Assembly (NCBI RefSeq): GCF_003627215.1
Contig: NZ_CP032677.1
Coordinates: 3,725,501-3,789,500 of the forward strand
Length of the DNA stretch: 64,000 nucleotides
From: Pseudomonas sp. Leaf58
GTDB taxonomy: Bacteria; Pseudomonadota; Gammaproteobacteria; Pseudomonadales; Pseudomonadaceae
Reading direction: 5' to 3'
Below are positions 30,523 to 38,842 of the stretch, one piece after another. Each line of letters starts with the position of its first letter. The stretch's first letter is position 1. The notes under the pieces are model-generated. The model was not told the origin of the DNA, did no database searches, and was given only the letters and a program-made list of their open reading frames with translations. A program made the translations under genes and the position numbers.

Positions 30523-33240
30523 ATGTCCACAAGCCGCATCAATGCTGCTGGCGTGCAGTATGTCGTCGACCAGCTGAGCCACATTCCCCGCCCGGATCGC
30601 GCAGCCAGCCAGGCGATCCGCGAATGGCTCAAGCAGCAGGGCCACGAAGCCGACCCCGACCAGATCGACGTCGTGACCCTGCATTACCATGCCGAAACCC
30701 CCGGCAATTACCTGGCGGCTGTCAGTCAATCCATGAGCCTGACCCAGGCGGTACTGGGCAACTGGCAAGGCGAATCCGCCAACGACCTGTTCGGTGCACT
30801 GTTCCGCGCCCCTTGGGCCGGTTCGCTGCCCGACGGCGCAATACGGCTGGTCGAAGCCCTGCCAGCCCCGGCGTTCAACCATTACGGCGAGCCATTCGGC
30901 ATTTTCAATGGCCTGTTCCGCCGCACTGAGCCGCAGCGCTATGACGCGACAACGCATCTACCGGTAGCCGCCGAGGCGTTTCAGGCCTTCATCGAAGCGC
31001 TGGACTTCCACACCCCCTTCAAGCAGCAGTTGGACAGCTACTGGCGTGAGCATCTGCCAGGCCACCGCCTGGCCTGCAAGCTGAACTTCATCGCCGCCTG
31101 CAACCAGCAGGTCAGTGAGGGCAGCCTGAGCGAGGCAGCGCAAACGCTGATCTGGCAAGCGGCGGGGTTGCAGCCACCCGCCGGTGCCTTTCGCATGAGC
31201 ACCCTGAACATCTACGGCTACGCGGCCACCGACCTGCTCTACCTCAAAGCGCCGGCCAGCGACCTCACGGTGCTTTACCTGCCCGGTAACCGGTCGCCGC
31301 TGCTGGAGTTCGCCAGCGAAGGGCTGATGAAGGACTGGCTCGGCGAGCAGTGCAAAGACCCGGCCAAGCGCCAAGCGCTCAAGCAGCACTTCCGGCTGGC
31401 CGACCGCCGCCAGGGCCTCGACTTCAGTGGGCTGGACACCGCGCTGGAGGGCCTTGGCGCCTACCCCAATACCCACCGCCTACCGCCTGAACACGGCTAC
31501 TTCAATGACGACGGCGTGTGGCCTCCCCGCCTTTACGTCAACTACCACCCTGGTAAGTACAACCCCAGGATCACCGGCGACCTGTTCCAGGCCATGGCCG
31601 AGCGCCAGCGCCAACGCAGTTACGACGATGCCGACTACCTCATTACCCGCGACAGCGATGTCACCAAGGCCAAGTGGCGGGGTTACCTGGTAACCACGCT
31701 GAACCTGCTGGCGCCTTTGTGCCTGGTGGTACCGGGCCTGGCGCCGCTGCTGGCGGTTGGCGGCATCGCCCAGTTGGGGTTTGGTCTGGACCAAGCCATC
31801 AATGGCCAGACGCTGCAAGAGCAGCAGGAAGGTGTCGGCAACATCACCTGGGGCGTTTTCAATGCGTTGCCCTTGGCCTTGGGCGCCGCCAACCGGGCCA
31901 AGGCGCTGTTCGAGTTCAAGGGCGACGGCTTCGTGCCACCCAGCCGCCTCAACGAGCAGATTGGCTACCCGTTGAGCCCGGTTTCGCCGCCGCGCTGGCC
32001 CGAGCCCGAGGGCGCTGCCTATTTCCATACCCGCGACCCCATCCCGTCACTGCCCGACGGTGACCCCGCCATTGCCGATTCAGTCATCAGGGTGCCGCTC
32101 TACGACGGCGCGGTCGACACCCTCGATGCACGGATAGACACCTACAACGATCGCGTGGTGTACGACATGGAACGGGACGTGTTCATCCGCGAACAAGACC
32201 TCAACGAGGTCGACCCGGCAGGTTACATCGCCCAGGAAGGTCACATGGACCTGCAGCCTGCCCCCGCCGGCCGCACTGTGACCAACGCCATGCGCATGCG
32301 CAGCTTGCGGGCGCTGGGCGTCGACCTGCCACTGCCGGTGGAAATCCCTTCTTTGCCGGTAGGCAGCACGCCGATACCCAAGCAGATTTCTTGCCTGTGG
32401 GTGGGCGATAAGGTCATCGCCCCGTACCTGGTGGCCAACCTGGCCAGCAACGCCACGCGCTTACAGGGCACCGAGTACGACCTGCGTTTGTTCCTCTCCA
32501 GTGCTGCGCCGGAGGCCTACGCCGAAAACCTGCGCTTGCTGGAAGCACAGGCGCCTGGGCTGCAAGTGCTACCGCTGGAAGAACAAGCTTTCTTCAGGGC
32601 CTTTCGCCAAAGCAAGTTCTACGCCCAGTACAACGCGGCGCTGGACGGCAATGGCGGCATCGCCAGCAACTATGCATCGGCGTCCGACGTGCTGCGTTAC
32701 CCGATGCTGCACCATGAAGGGGGGTTGTACATGGATGTGGATGATGCGCTGCTGGCGCCCGCTGAGTCTGCGCAGGCGATCAACCAGGTCGACCTGCTGG
32801 CAGCTTCCGATGGTTTGCTACTGGCGCCGCCAATGTCCAATGAAAAGCTGGGCATGAACTGCCTGTACAACTCCAGCCTCATCGGCAGCCAGCCCGGCAA
32901 CCCACTGCTGGAAGCGATTTCCGAAGAGATGCATGCGCGCTACCAGAACAACCTGGACTTCTATGACAGCAAACCCAGCCTGAGCCAGGACCCGGCCAAT
33001 TTCTACCGCTACGCCAACCGCCTCAGCCGCCTGACCGGCCCGGCCCTGCTCACGGATGTGGTGGACCGCCACCTGCCCGCGCTGCGCACGCTCAGGCAAA
33101 TTACCAACCTGTGCATCATGCCGCGGATCAATGCCTACCAATTCGTCGACCTGCCAGGGGCACAGCAGGCGATGGATACGCTGTTACCCCTCAACCGGTT
33201 CGCTAAGGTCGGCGCGAATCATTCCTGGAGCAGAACGTAG
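30523..33240 (+). CDS. Putative large toxin/effector with N-terminal dermonecrotic-toxin-like region and C-terminal TcdA/B-type glycosyltransferase domain (905 aa)
   Basis: There is no signal peptide. Residues 1 to about 370 are soluble and resemble the DUF6543-type N-terminal region of large Pseudomonas toxins. A hydrophobic stretch follows at about 387-412 (LLAPLCLVVPGLAPLLAVGG). From about residue 620 there is a glycosyltransferase module: ISCLWVGDKVIAPYLVANL (Trp626), then SASDVLRYPMLHHEGGLYMD running into DVDD at 738-741. This pattern (Ser/Asp-rich ASD..R, GG.Y.D.D) is that of TcdA/TcdB-like (GT44) and related toxin glycosyltransferases, where the DxD binds Mn2+ and UDP-sugar. AAGGTG precedes the ATG at 30523; an ATG at 30505 lacks a site. 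No immunity gene is adjacent. Domain calls are from motifs only. Confidence 0.75.
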   Translation: MSTSRINAAGVQYVVDQLSHIPRPDRAASQAIREWLKQQGHEADPDQIDVVTLHYHAETPGNYLAAVSQSMSLTQAVLGNWQGESANDLFGALFRAPWAGSLPDGAIRLVEALPAPAFNHYGEPFGIFNGLFRRTEPQRYDATTHLPVAAEAFQAFIEALDFHTPFKQQLDSYWREHLPGHRLACKLNFIAACNQQVSEGSLSEAAQTLIWQAAGLQPPAGAFRMSTLNIYGYAATDLLYLKAPASDLTVLYLPGNRSPLLEFASEGLMKDWLGEQCKDPAKRQALKQHFRLADRRQGLDFSGLDTALEGLGAYPNTHRLPPEHGYFNDDGVWPPRLYVNYHPGKYNPRITGDLFQAMAERQRQRSYDDADYLITRDSDVTKAKWRGYLVTTLNLLAPLCLVVPGLAPLLAVGGIAQLGFGLDQAINGQTLQEQQEGVGNITWGVFNALPLALGAANRAKALFEFKGDGFVPPSRLNEQIGYPLSPVSPPRWPEPEGAAYFHTRDPIPSLPDGDPAIADSVIRVPLYDGAVDTLDARIDTYNDRVVYDMERDVFIREQDLNEVDPAGYIAQEGHMDLQPAPAGRTVTNAMRMRSLRALGVDLPLPVEIPSLPVGSTPIPKQISCLWVGDKVIAPYLVANLASNATRLQGTEYDLRLFLSSAAPEAYAENLRLLEAQAPGLQVLPLEEQAFFRAFRQSKFYAQYNAALDGNGGIASNYASASDVLRYPMLHHEGGLYMDVDDALLAPAESAQAINQVDLLAASDGLLLAPPMSNEKLGMNCLYNSSLIGSQPGNPLLEAISEEMHARYQNNLDFYDSKPSLSQDPANFYRYANRLSRLTGPALLTDVVDRHLPALRTLRQITNLCIMPRINAYQFVDLPGAQQAMDTLLPLNRFAKVGANHSWSRT

Positions 33241-33258
33241 CTGTTGGTACAAGCCAGG

Positions 33259-33660
33259 CTACGCGCTTTCGCCGCGATGCAGTTTGCTCATCAGCTCCGC
33301 CTCGGCCTGGGTCAGGCCGCAGCTTTCGGTCAGCTCGGCCACGCTGGCGCCCATGCCTACCAGCTTGGCCGCCTGGCTGAAAGTCACATTGCTGGGGTCG
33401 CGCTGCTCCAGCTGCTGGATTTTGTCTGGCAGCGGCGCAACCGCCACGCTCAACTCGTGCAGCGCTTCGCCCATGCGCACGTTACCGTTCTGGTAATCGT
33501 CCAGGCGCTTGGCCAGGTCCTTGATGCGCTGGTCACGCAGGGCATCGCCCTCGGCCTGCTGCGCGGCCAACTCGCGCTGGCGCTTGCTGTAGTTAAGAAA
33601 AAACCACAGGCTCAGCGCCCAGACCAACGCCAGGAAGATGACAGCAACCTCTAGGATCAA
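33259..33660 (-). CDS. DUF2802 domain protein at the end of the chemotaxis operon (133 aa)
   Basis: An N-terminal membrane helix (ILEVAVIFLALVWALSLWFF) is followed by a basic, coiled-coil-like region (NYSKRQRELAAQQAEGDALR) and a small C-terminal helical segment (LVGMGASVAELTESCGLTQAEAEL) typical of DUF2802, which reads like a degenerate helix-turn-helix. The protein is widely linked to flagellar and chemotaxis operons in pseudomonads, but its function is unknown. It lies two bases from cheW on the same strand and is convergent with the toxin-like gene. Confidence 0.85.
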   Translation of the reverse strand: MILEVAVIFLALVWALSLWFFLNYSKRQRELAAQQAEGDALRDQRIKDLAKRLDDYQNGNVRMGEALHELSVAVAPLPDKIQQLEQRDPSNVTFSQAAKLVGMGASVAELTESCGLTQAEAELMSKLHRGESA

Positions 33661-33661
33661 C

Positions 33662-34141
33662 TCAGATATTCTCCAGCTCGGACCACTCTTCCTCGGTCAT
33701 CATCTTGTCCAGCTCGACCAGGATCAGCAGTTCACCGTTTTTGTTGCACACGCCCTGGATGAACTTGGCCGACTCTTCGTTACCCACGTTCGGTGCGGTC
33801 TCGATCTCGGATTGGCGCAGGTACACCACCTCGGCCACGCTGTCGACCAGGATGCCGACCACTTGCTTGTCAGCCTCGATGATGACGATACGGGTATTGT
33901 CGGTGACTTCGGTCGGCATCAGGCCAAAGCGCTGGCGGGTGTCGATCACGGTCACCACGTTGCCGCGCAGGTTGATGATGCCCAGCACGTAGCTTGGCGC
34001 ACCCGGCACCGGGGCGATCTCGGTGTAGCGCAACACTTCCTGCACCTGCATCACGTTGATGCCGTAGGACTCGTTGTCCAAACGGAAGGTAACCCACTGC
34101 AGGATCGGATCTTCAGAACCTTGTGCGGACGACTTTTTCAT
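33662..34141 (-). CDS. cheW: Chemotaxis coupling protein CheW (159 aa)
   Basis: CheW links chemoreceptors to CheA. The whole protein is one CheW domain: ILQWVTFRLDNESYGINVMQ, the receptor-contact loop PGAPSYVLGIINLRGNVVTV, and VGILVDSVAEVVYLRQSEIE with KNGELLILVELDKMM at the end. The ATG at 34141 is chosen since GAGGG lies nine bases upstream and the product matches the known pseudomonad CheW start; longer in-frame starts are not used. It is downstream of parP and upstream of the DUF2802 gene. Confidence 0.96.
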   Translation of the reverse strand: MKKSSAQGSEDPILQWVTFRLDNESYGINVMQVQEVLRYTEIAPVPGAPSYVLGIINLRGNVVTVIDTRQRFGLMPTEVTDNTRIVIIEADKQVVGILVDSVAEVVYLRQSEIETAPNVGNEESAKFIQGVCNKNGELLILVELDKMMTEEEWSELENI

Positions 34142-34182
34142 TCCCCTACCCTCAAAATCCGCCATTGGCGGTGTGTTCGGTG

Positions 34183-35055
34183 TCATTTCTGTTTGGCATG
34201 CATCTGCTTGACCGCGCCGCTGGCGATCAGCTCGGCCAGTGCGGCGACGTCGAGCAGTGCACACATGTGTTCGATCACCGTGCCGGCCAGCCACGGGCGC
34301 TGGCCACGCTGGCTGCGCCACTTGATCTCGGACGGCTCCAGGCGCAGCGAGCGGCTGACCTGATGCACGGCCAGCCCCCATTCATAGCCCTGCACGGAAA
34401 TCACGTATTGCAGGCCTTGGCGAAAATCTTCGCGGTAGCGGTCGGGCATCACCCAACGCGCCGTGTCCAGCACCTTCAGGTTACCGGCCTGGCACGTGAG
34501 GATGCCGAGGAACCAGTCGGGCTGGCCGAACAGCGGCGTCAGTTCCTGGCCGGCCAGGGTGTAGATCGAGCCCAGGCACACCAGCGGCACCGCCAGGGTC
34601 AAGCCGGCGACGTCGAACAGCAGGCATTCGAACGGCTCGGCCGCCCAGGCCGGGCGGCCATCGACGGTTGTCGGTGGCTCCGGCAGGTTGGGCGCAGGCA
34701 GGTGCACATCCACCAGCGGCACCGCCGGTTCCACGGTTTGTTCTACGACCTTTACCGCAAGGGTGGCCTCGGCCACCTGCTTCTGCTCGACCACCGCCAC
34801 CACTGGCGCTTGCACCGGCAATACGCTGGGCAATACCGCTAACTTCGGTTCGGCGAAGGGTCGAGCCTTGGCAGCGGCCTCGGCCGGCCCCAGGGCATCA
34901 CGCGTCTGCTCCTCGCGCACCGCTTCGGCGAACGCGTCCGCCGTGGCCGGGGGCTCGACCAGCTCTTCGGCCTCGGTGGCTTCCTGCAGCAGGCCGTCGA
35001 GGTAAGATTGCAGGGCCATTTGTGGCCGGGTACTGGTTTGCCGGGTCTGGGTCAT
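34183..35055 (-). CDS. parP: CheW-domain polar-array protein ParP (290 aa)
   Basis: A long, proline- and alanine-rich N-terminal region (to about residue 135), beginning TRQTSTRPQMALQSYLDGLL, precedes a C-terminal CheW-like domain (FECLLFDVAGLTLAVPLVCL, LGILTCQAGNLKVLDTARWV, GYEWGLAVHQVSRSLRLEPS). In Vibrio and Pseudomonas the protein next to the ParA-like ParC, called ParP, tethers chemotaxis arrays at the flagellated pole through this arrangement. The neighbouring gene supports the assignment. It overlaps the parC stop by one base. Confidence 0.88.
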   Translation of the reverse strand: MTQTRQTSTRPQMALQSYLDGLLQEATEAEELVEPPATADAFAEAVREEQTRDALGPAEAAAKARPFAEPKLAVLPSVLPVQAPVVAVVEQKQVAEATLAVKVVEQTVEPAVPLVDVHLPAPNLPEPPTTVDGRPAWAAEPFECLLFDVAGLTLAVPLVCLGSIYTLAGQELTPLFGQPDWFLGILTCQAGNLKVLDTARWVMPDRYREDFRQGLQYVISVQGYEWGLAVHQVSRSLRLEPSEIKWRSQRGQRPWLAGTVIEHMCALLDVAALAELIASGAVKQMHAKQK

Positions 35056-35843
35056 CAGGCCACCTGCGCTGCGGTCTTGTAGGTCAACAGGTGCTTGAGC
35101 AGCGCCCGGTAGGCGATCAACCCCCGGCTCTTGCTGTCGAACTGCGAGGGCGTGACACCCTTGCGGCTGGCATCGCGCAAGCGGGTATCAACCGGAATGT
35201 AGCCCTGCCACACCTGCTGGCCGTAGGTATCACGCAGCAGCTTGAGGGTGCCCAGCGAGGCTTGGGTACGGCGGTCGAACAAAGTCGGCACGATCTGGTA
35301 GGGCAGCGCCTGCTTGCGCGAGCGGTTGACCATGGCCAGGGTCCCGACCATGCGCTCCAGCCCCTTCACCGCCAAAAATTCGGTTTGCACCGGGATCACC
35401 AACTGCTGGCTGGCTGCCAGAGCATTGACCATCAGCACACCCAGCAAGGGTGGGCTGTCGATCAGCGCATAGTCGAAGTCCTGCCACAGCTGCGCCAGAC
35501 TCTTGGCGATCACCAGGCCCAGGCCATTCTGCCCCGGCGACTGGCGCTCCAGCACTGCCAGTGCGGTACTCGACGGCAGCAGCGAAATGCGCTCGTCACT
35601 GGTGGGCAGCAGCAATTGCCCAGGCAGCCCATCGGGCACTGTACCCTTGTGCAGGAACAGGTCGTAGCAGCTGTGCTCCAGGGCATCGGGGTTGTGCCCG
35701 AAATAGCTGGTCATCGAGCCGTGCGGGTCGAGGTCGACGACGACCACACGCTTGCCGGCCTCGGCCAGCAGGCCGGCCAGGGCGATGGTAGTGGTGGTCT
35801 TGCCGACGCCACCTTTTTGATTGGCTACTGCCCAGACTCTCAT
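35055..35843 (-). CDS. parC: ParA-type ATPase of the polar chemotaxis array, ParC (262 aa)
   Basis: The deviant Walker A motif VANQKGGVGKTTTTIALAGL and the VVVVDLDPHGSMTSYFG and FDYALIDSPPLLGVLMVNAL motifs identify a ParA/MinD-superfamily ATPase. The location between motD and parP marks it as the chemotaxis ParC that localises arrays to the pole, not as the chromosome-partition ParA. The ATG at 35843 starts just before VWAVANQKGG; longer in-frame sequence is REP-derived. It is preceded by a REP pair in the 220-base gap to motD. Confidence 0.92.
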   Translation of the reverse strand: MRVWAVANQKGGVGKTTTTIALAGLLAEAGKRVVVVDLDPHGSMTSYFGHNPDALEHSCYDLFLHKGTVPDGLPGQLLLPTSDERISLLPSSTALAVLERQSPGQNGLGLVIAKSLAQLWQDFDYALIDSPPLLGVLMVNALAASQQLVIPVQTEFLAVKGLERMVGTLAMVNRSRKQALPYQIVPTLFDRRTQASLGTLKLLRDTYGQQVWQGYIPVDTRLRDASRKGVTPSQFDSKSRGLIAYRALLKHLLTYKTAAQVA

Positions 35844-35926
35844 CAAGCAAACTCTATCTATTGATTTGGCAGGGACACTGTAGGGGGCAACTGTCTTGCT
35901 CAAAAATTTAAAAGCTCGCGCGATCA

Positions 35927-36015
35927 GTGTGGAAGCGGGTTTACCCGCGAACACCGGCGCAGCCGGTGCCATGCACCGTGTCGCCTTCTTCGCGGGTAAA
36001 CCCGCTCCCACAGGG
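35927..36015. repeat. REP pair between motD and parC
   Basis: A copy at 35927-35953 and its inverted partner at 35986-36015 lie in the gap between two genes of the same operon. They may stabilise or separate the two transcript parts. Confidence 0.8.
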
Positions 36016-36064
36016 ATCGCCGACAATCTCATCAACTCGATAACGGTGACAGAGAATTGACGAG

Positions 36065-36922
36065 TTACTGCCCCACCACCGTTGCTGGCGTTGCCGGTGC
36101 ACTTTGTGTGCCAGCCCGGCGCAGTGCCGCATCCGGCGTGGCATGGGCGCTGCCCGAGCCGGTCAGGCTGCGGCGCACTTCGAGGTTGCGCGAAATCACC
36201 AGCACCACACGGCGGTTGCGCGCACGCCCGTCAGCCGTGTCGTTGCCGGCCACCGGCTGGTACTCGCCATAGCCCACCGAAGCCATGCGCGCCGGGTTCA
36301 CCCCTTCCATGGCCAGCAGGCGCACGATGCTTGCCGCCCGCGCCGACGACAGCTCCCAGTTGGTCGGGTACTGCGCGGTGCGAATTGGCAGGTTGTCGGT
36401 AAAGCCTTCGACATGCACCGGGTTGGCGAACGGCTTGAGGATGTTGGCCACCTTCTCGATGATGGCAAACGCCTTGTCGCTGGGCATGGCATCGCCGCTG
36501 CCAAACAGCAGCGAAGAATTGAGCTCGATCTCGATCCACAACTCATTGCCGCGCACGGTCATCTGGTTGCTATTGATCAGGTCGCCAAAGGCATCGCGCA
36601 CGTCATCGCTGATGGTTTTCAGCGGGTCGACATGGGTGGCCGCAAGGCCGGCTTCGGTCTGCTCGCTGTCCTTCACCAGCGGTTCGGCGGGGCGCACACT
36701 CAGCGGCTGCTGTTCACCAATGGGAATCGGCTTCATGCTGCGTTCTGGGTCGTTGAACACCCCCAACAACGCCTGGGAAATGACCTTGTACTTGCCCTCG
36801 TTGATCGAGGAAATCGAGTACATCACCACAAAAAACGCAAACAGCAAGGTGATGAAGTCAGCATACGACACCAGCCAGCGTTCGTGGTTTTCCGGTTCCT
36901 CGGTATGACGTCGACGGCGCAT
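36065..36922 (-). CDS. motD: Flagellar stator protein MotD (MotB-type, 285 aa)
   Basis: MotD pairs with MotC as the second stator of the pseudomonad flagellum and supports motility in viscous media. The one membrane helix LVSYADFITLLFAFFVVMYS contains the ion-pathway aspartate typical of MotB. The C-terminal OmpA-like peptidoglycan-binding domain has VHVEGFTDNLPIRTAQYPTN and ARAASIVRLLAMEGVNPARM. A serine/alanine-rich tail ends the protein. It follows motC after three bases. Confidence 0.94.
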   Translation of the reverse strand: MRRRRHTEEPENHERWLVSYADFITLLFAFFVVMYSISSINEGKYKVISQALLGVFNDPERSMKPIPIGEQQPLSVRPAEPLVKDSEQTEAGLAATHVDPLKTISDDVRDAFGDLINSNQMTVRGNELWIEIELNSSLLFGSGDAMPSDKAFAIIEKVANILKPFANPVHVEGFTDNLPIRTAQYPTNWELSSARAASIVRLLAMEGVNPARMASVGYGEYQPVAGNDTADGRARNRRVVLVISRNLEVRRSLTGSGSAHATPDAALRRAGTQSAPATPATVVGQ

Positions 36923-36925
36923 GGG

Positions 36926-37666
36926 TTACTCCATGAAGCCTTGCAGCTTCATCTCGATCGAGCGCGGGTTTTCGCCCTCGGCAATCGACAGCAGGCCTTC
37001 GAGCAGCATCTCGCGGTAGCGCGACTGGCGCATGACAATGGCCTTGAGTTTGCTGGCAACCGGCAGCAGCACCAGGTTGGCGCTGGCCACGCCGTAAATG
37101 GTGGCAACGAAGGCCACAGCAATGCCGTTGCCCAGCTGCGACGGGTCGGCCAGGTTGCCCATCACGTGAATCAGGCCCATCACCGCACCGATGATGCCGA
37201 TGGTCGGCGCGTAGCCGCCCATGCTCTCGAACACTTTGGCGGCCTGGATATCACGGCTTTCCTGGGTCAGAAAGTCAACTTCAAGGATGCTGCGGATAGC
37301 TTCCGGCTCGGCGCCGTCCACCAGCAGTTGCAGGCCCTTGCGCGCATACGGGTCAGGCTCGGCATCCGCCACCCCCTCCAGGCCCAGCAGGCCTTCCTTG
37401 CGCGCGGTCAGGCTCCAGTTGACGACACGGTCGATCCCGCCAGCCAGGTCGACCCGTGGCGGGAACAGGATCCAGCGCAGAATCTGCAAGGCGCGCTTGA
37501 AAGACGACAGTGGCGACTGCAGCAATGCCGCCGCCAAGGTGCCACCCAACACAATCAGCGCCGCCGGGCCATTGACCAGGGCGCCGACATGGCCGCCTTC
37601 AAGGAAGTTGCCACCGACAATGGCAACAAAGGCAAGGATCAGGCCAATCAGGCTGAGCACGTCCAT
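36926..37666 (-). CDS. motC: Flagellar stator protein MotC (MotA-type, 246 aa)
   Basis: Four hydrophobic helices: LSLIGLILAFVAIVGG at the start, ALIVLGGTLAAALLQSPLSS, YAPTIGIIGAVMGLIHVMGN and GIAVAFVATIYGVASANLVL. These are the MotA/TolQ/ExbB channel signature, including the conserved proline and GIIGAVMG motif. The ATG at 37666 overlaps the cheB stop as ATGA, implying translational coupling. It pairs with MotD directly downstream. Confidence 0.94.
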   Translation of the reverse strand: MDVLSLIGLILAFVAIVGGNFLEGGHVGALVNGPAALIVLGGTLAAALLQSPLSSFKRALQILRWILFPPRVDLAGGIDRVVNWSLTARKEGLLGLEGVADAEPDPYARKGLQLLVDGAEPEAIRSILEVDFLTQESRDIQAAKVFESMGGYAPTIGIIGAVMGLIHVMGNLADPSQLGNGIAVAFVATIYGVASANLVLLPVASKLKAIVMRQSRYREMLLEGLLSIAEGENPRSIEMKLQGFME

Positions 37667-38796
37667 CAGACGCACGCCTCCACCAGGTGCTTGCCGATTT
37701 CATCCAGGCTGTACACCGCGTCGGCCAGGTTGGCCTTGACGATGGCCATGGGCATGCCATAGATCACGCAGCTGGCTTCATCCTGGGCCCACACTGTGCT
37801 GCCGCCCTGCTTGAGCAGGCGCGCGCCTTCGCGGCCATCGGCACCCATGCCGGTGAGCACCACCGACAGCACCTTGTCGCCATACGACTTGGCCGCCGAG
37901 CCGAAGGTAATGTCCACGCACGGCTTGTAGTTCAGGCGCTCGTCACCGGGCAAGATCTTCACCGTGCCACGGCCGTCGATCATCATTTGCTTGCCGCCGG
38001 GTGCCAGCAGGGCTAGGCCTGGGCGCAGCAGGTCGCCGTCCTCGGCCTCCTTGACGCTGATGCGGCACAGCTTGTCCAGGCGCTCGGCAAAGGCTTTGGT
38101 GAACGCCGCCGGCATGTGTTGAATCAACACGATCGGTGCCGGGAAGTTGGCTGGCAACTGGGTCAGCACCCGCTGCAGAGCAACTGGGCCACCTGTGGAG
38201 GTGCCGATGGCTACCAGTTTATAAGGCTTGCGCTTGGGTGCCGGCGAGTGCGCTGGCGCCGCTGCCGGGGCCGGCGCACGGGCAGGCACGGGCGGGCGCA
38301 CCGGCGCCGGGCTGCTGAGGCTGCTGGCCGTGGCGTGGCCGCTGGCCGGCGCAGGCGCGGCAACCGGCGCGTGGCTGGCGTAGCTGCCGAAACGGCGGTT
38401 GCTGCGGGAAATGGTATGCACCTTCTCGCACAACAGCTGCTTGACCTTGTCGGGGTTGCGCGAAATGTCCTCGAAGTTTTTCGGCAGGTAATCCACCGCA
38501 CCGGCATCCAGTGCATCGAGGGTGACACGGGCGCCTTCATGGGTCAGCGACGAGAACATCAACACCGGCGTCGGGCAGCGCTGCATGATGTGCCGCACCG
38601 CGGTGATGCCGTCCATCATGGGCATTTCGTAGTCCATGGTGATGACATCGGGCTTGAGCGCCAGCGCCTGGTCGATTGCTTCCTTGCCGTTGGTCGCGGT
38701 ACCCACTACCTGGATCGTCGGATCCGCCGAGAGGATTTCCGAGACGCGGCGGCGGAAGAAACCGGAATCATCCACCACCAGGACCTTGACTGCCAT
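37666..38796 (-). CDS. cheB: Chemotaxis methylesterase/glutamine deamidase CheB (376 aa)
   Basis: The N-terminal receiver domain ([20 protein letters not shown]) has the phospho-acceptor Asp55 in [14 protein letters not shown] proline/alanine-rich linker (about residues 140-180) connects to the methylesterase domain with [16 protein letters not shown] (catalytic Ser), [18 protein letters not shown] (His) and a later aspartate in [15 protein letters not shown]. CheB demethylates receptors after phosphorylation by CheA. GGAGT precedes the ATG. It follows cheA and precedes motC. Confidence 0.96.
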   Translation of the reverse strand: MAVKVLVVDDSGFFRRRVSEILSADPTIQVVGTATNGKEAIDQALALKPDVITMDYEMPMMDGITAVRHIMQRCPTPVLMFSSLTHEGARVTLDALDAGAVDYLPKNFEDISRNPDKVKQLLCEKVHTISRSNRRFGSYASHAPVAAPAPASGHATASSLSSPAPVRPPVPARAPAPAAAPAHSPAPKRKPYKLVAIGTSTGGPVALQRVLTQLPANFPAPIVLIQHMPAAFTKAFAERLDKLCRISVKEAEDGDLLRPGLALLAPGGKQMMIDGRGTVKILPGDERLNYKPCVDITFGSAAKSYGDKVLSVVLTGMGADGREGARLLKQGGSTVWAQDEASCVIYGMPMAIVKANLADAVYSLDEIGKHLVEACV

Positions 38797-38842
38797 AAAC
38801 ACTCCATTAGGCGGCGCAACCCGCCAGGGTGCGCCACCGAAA

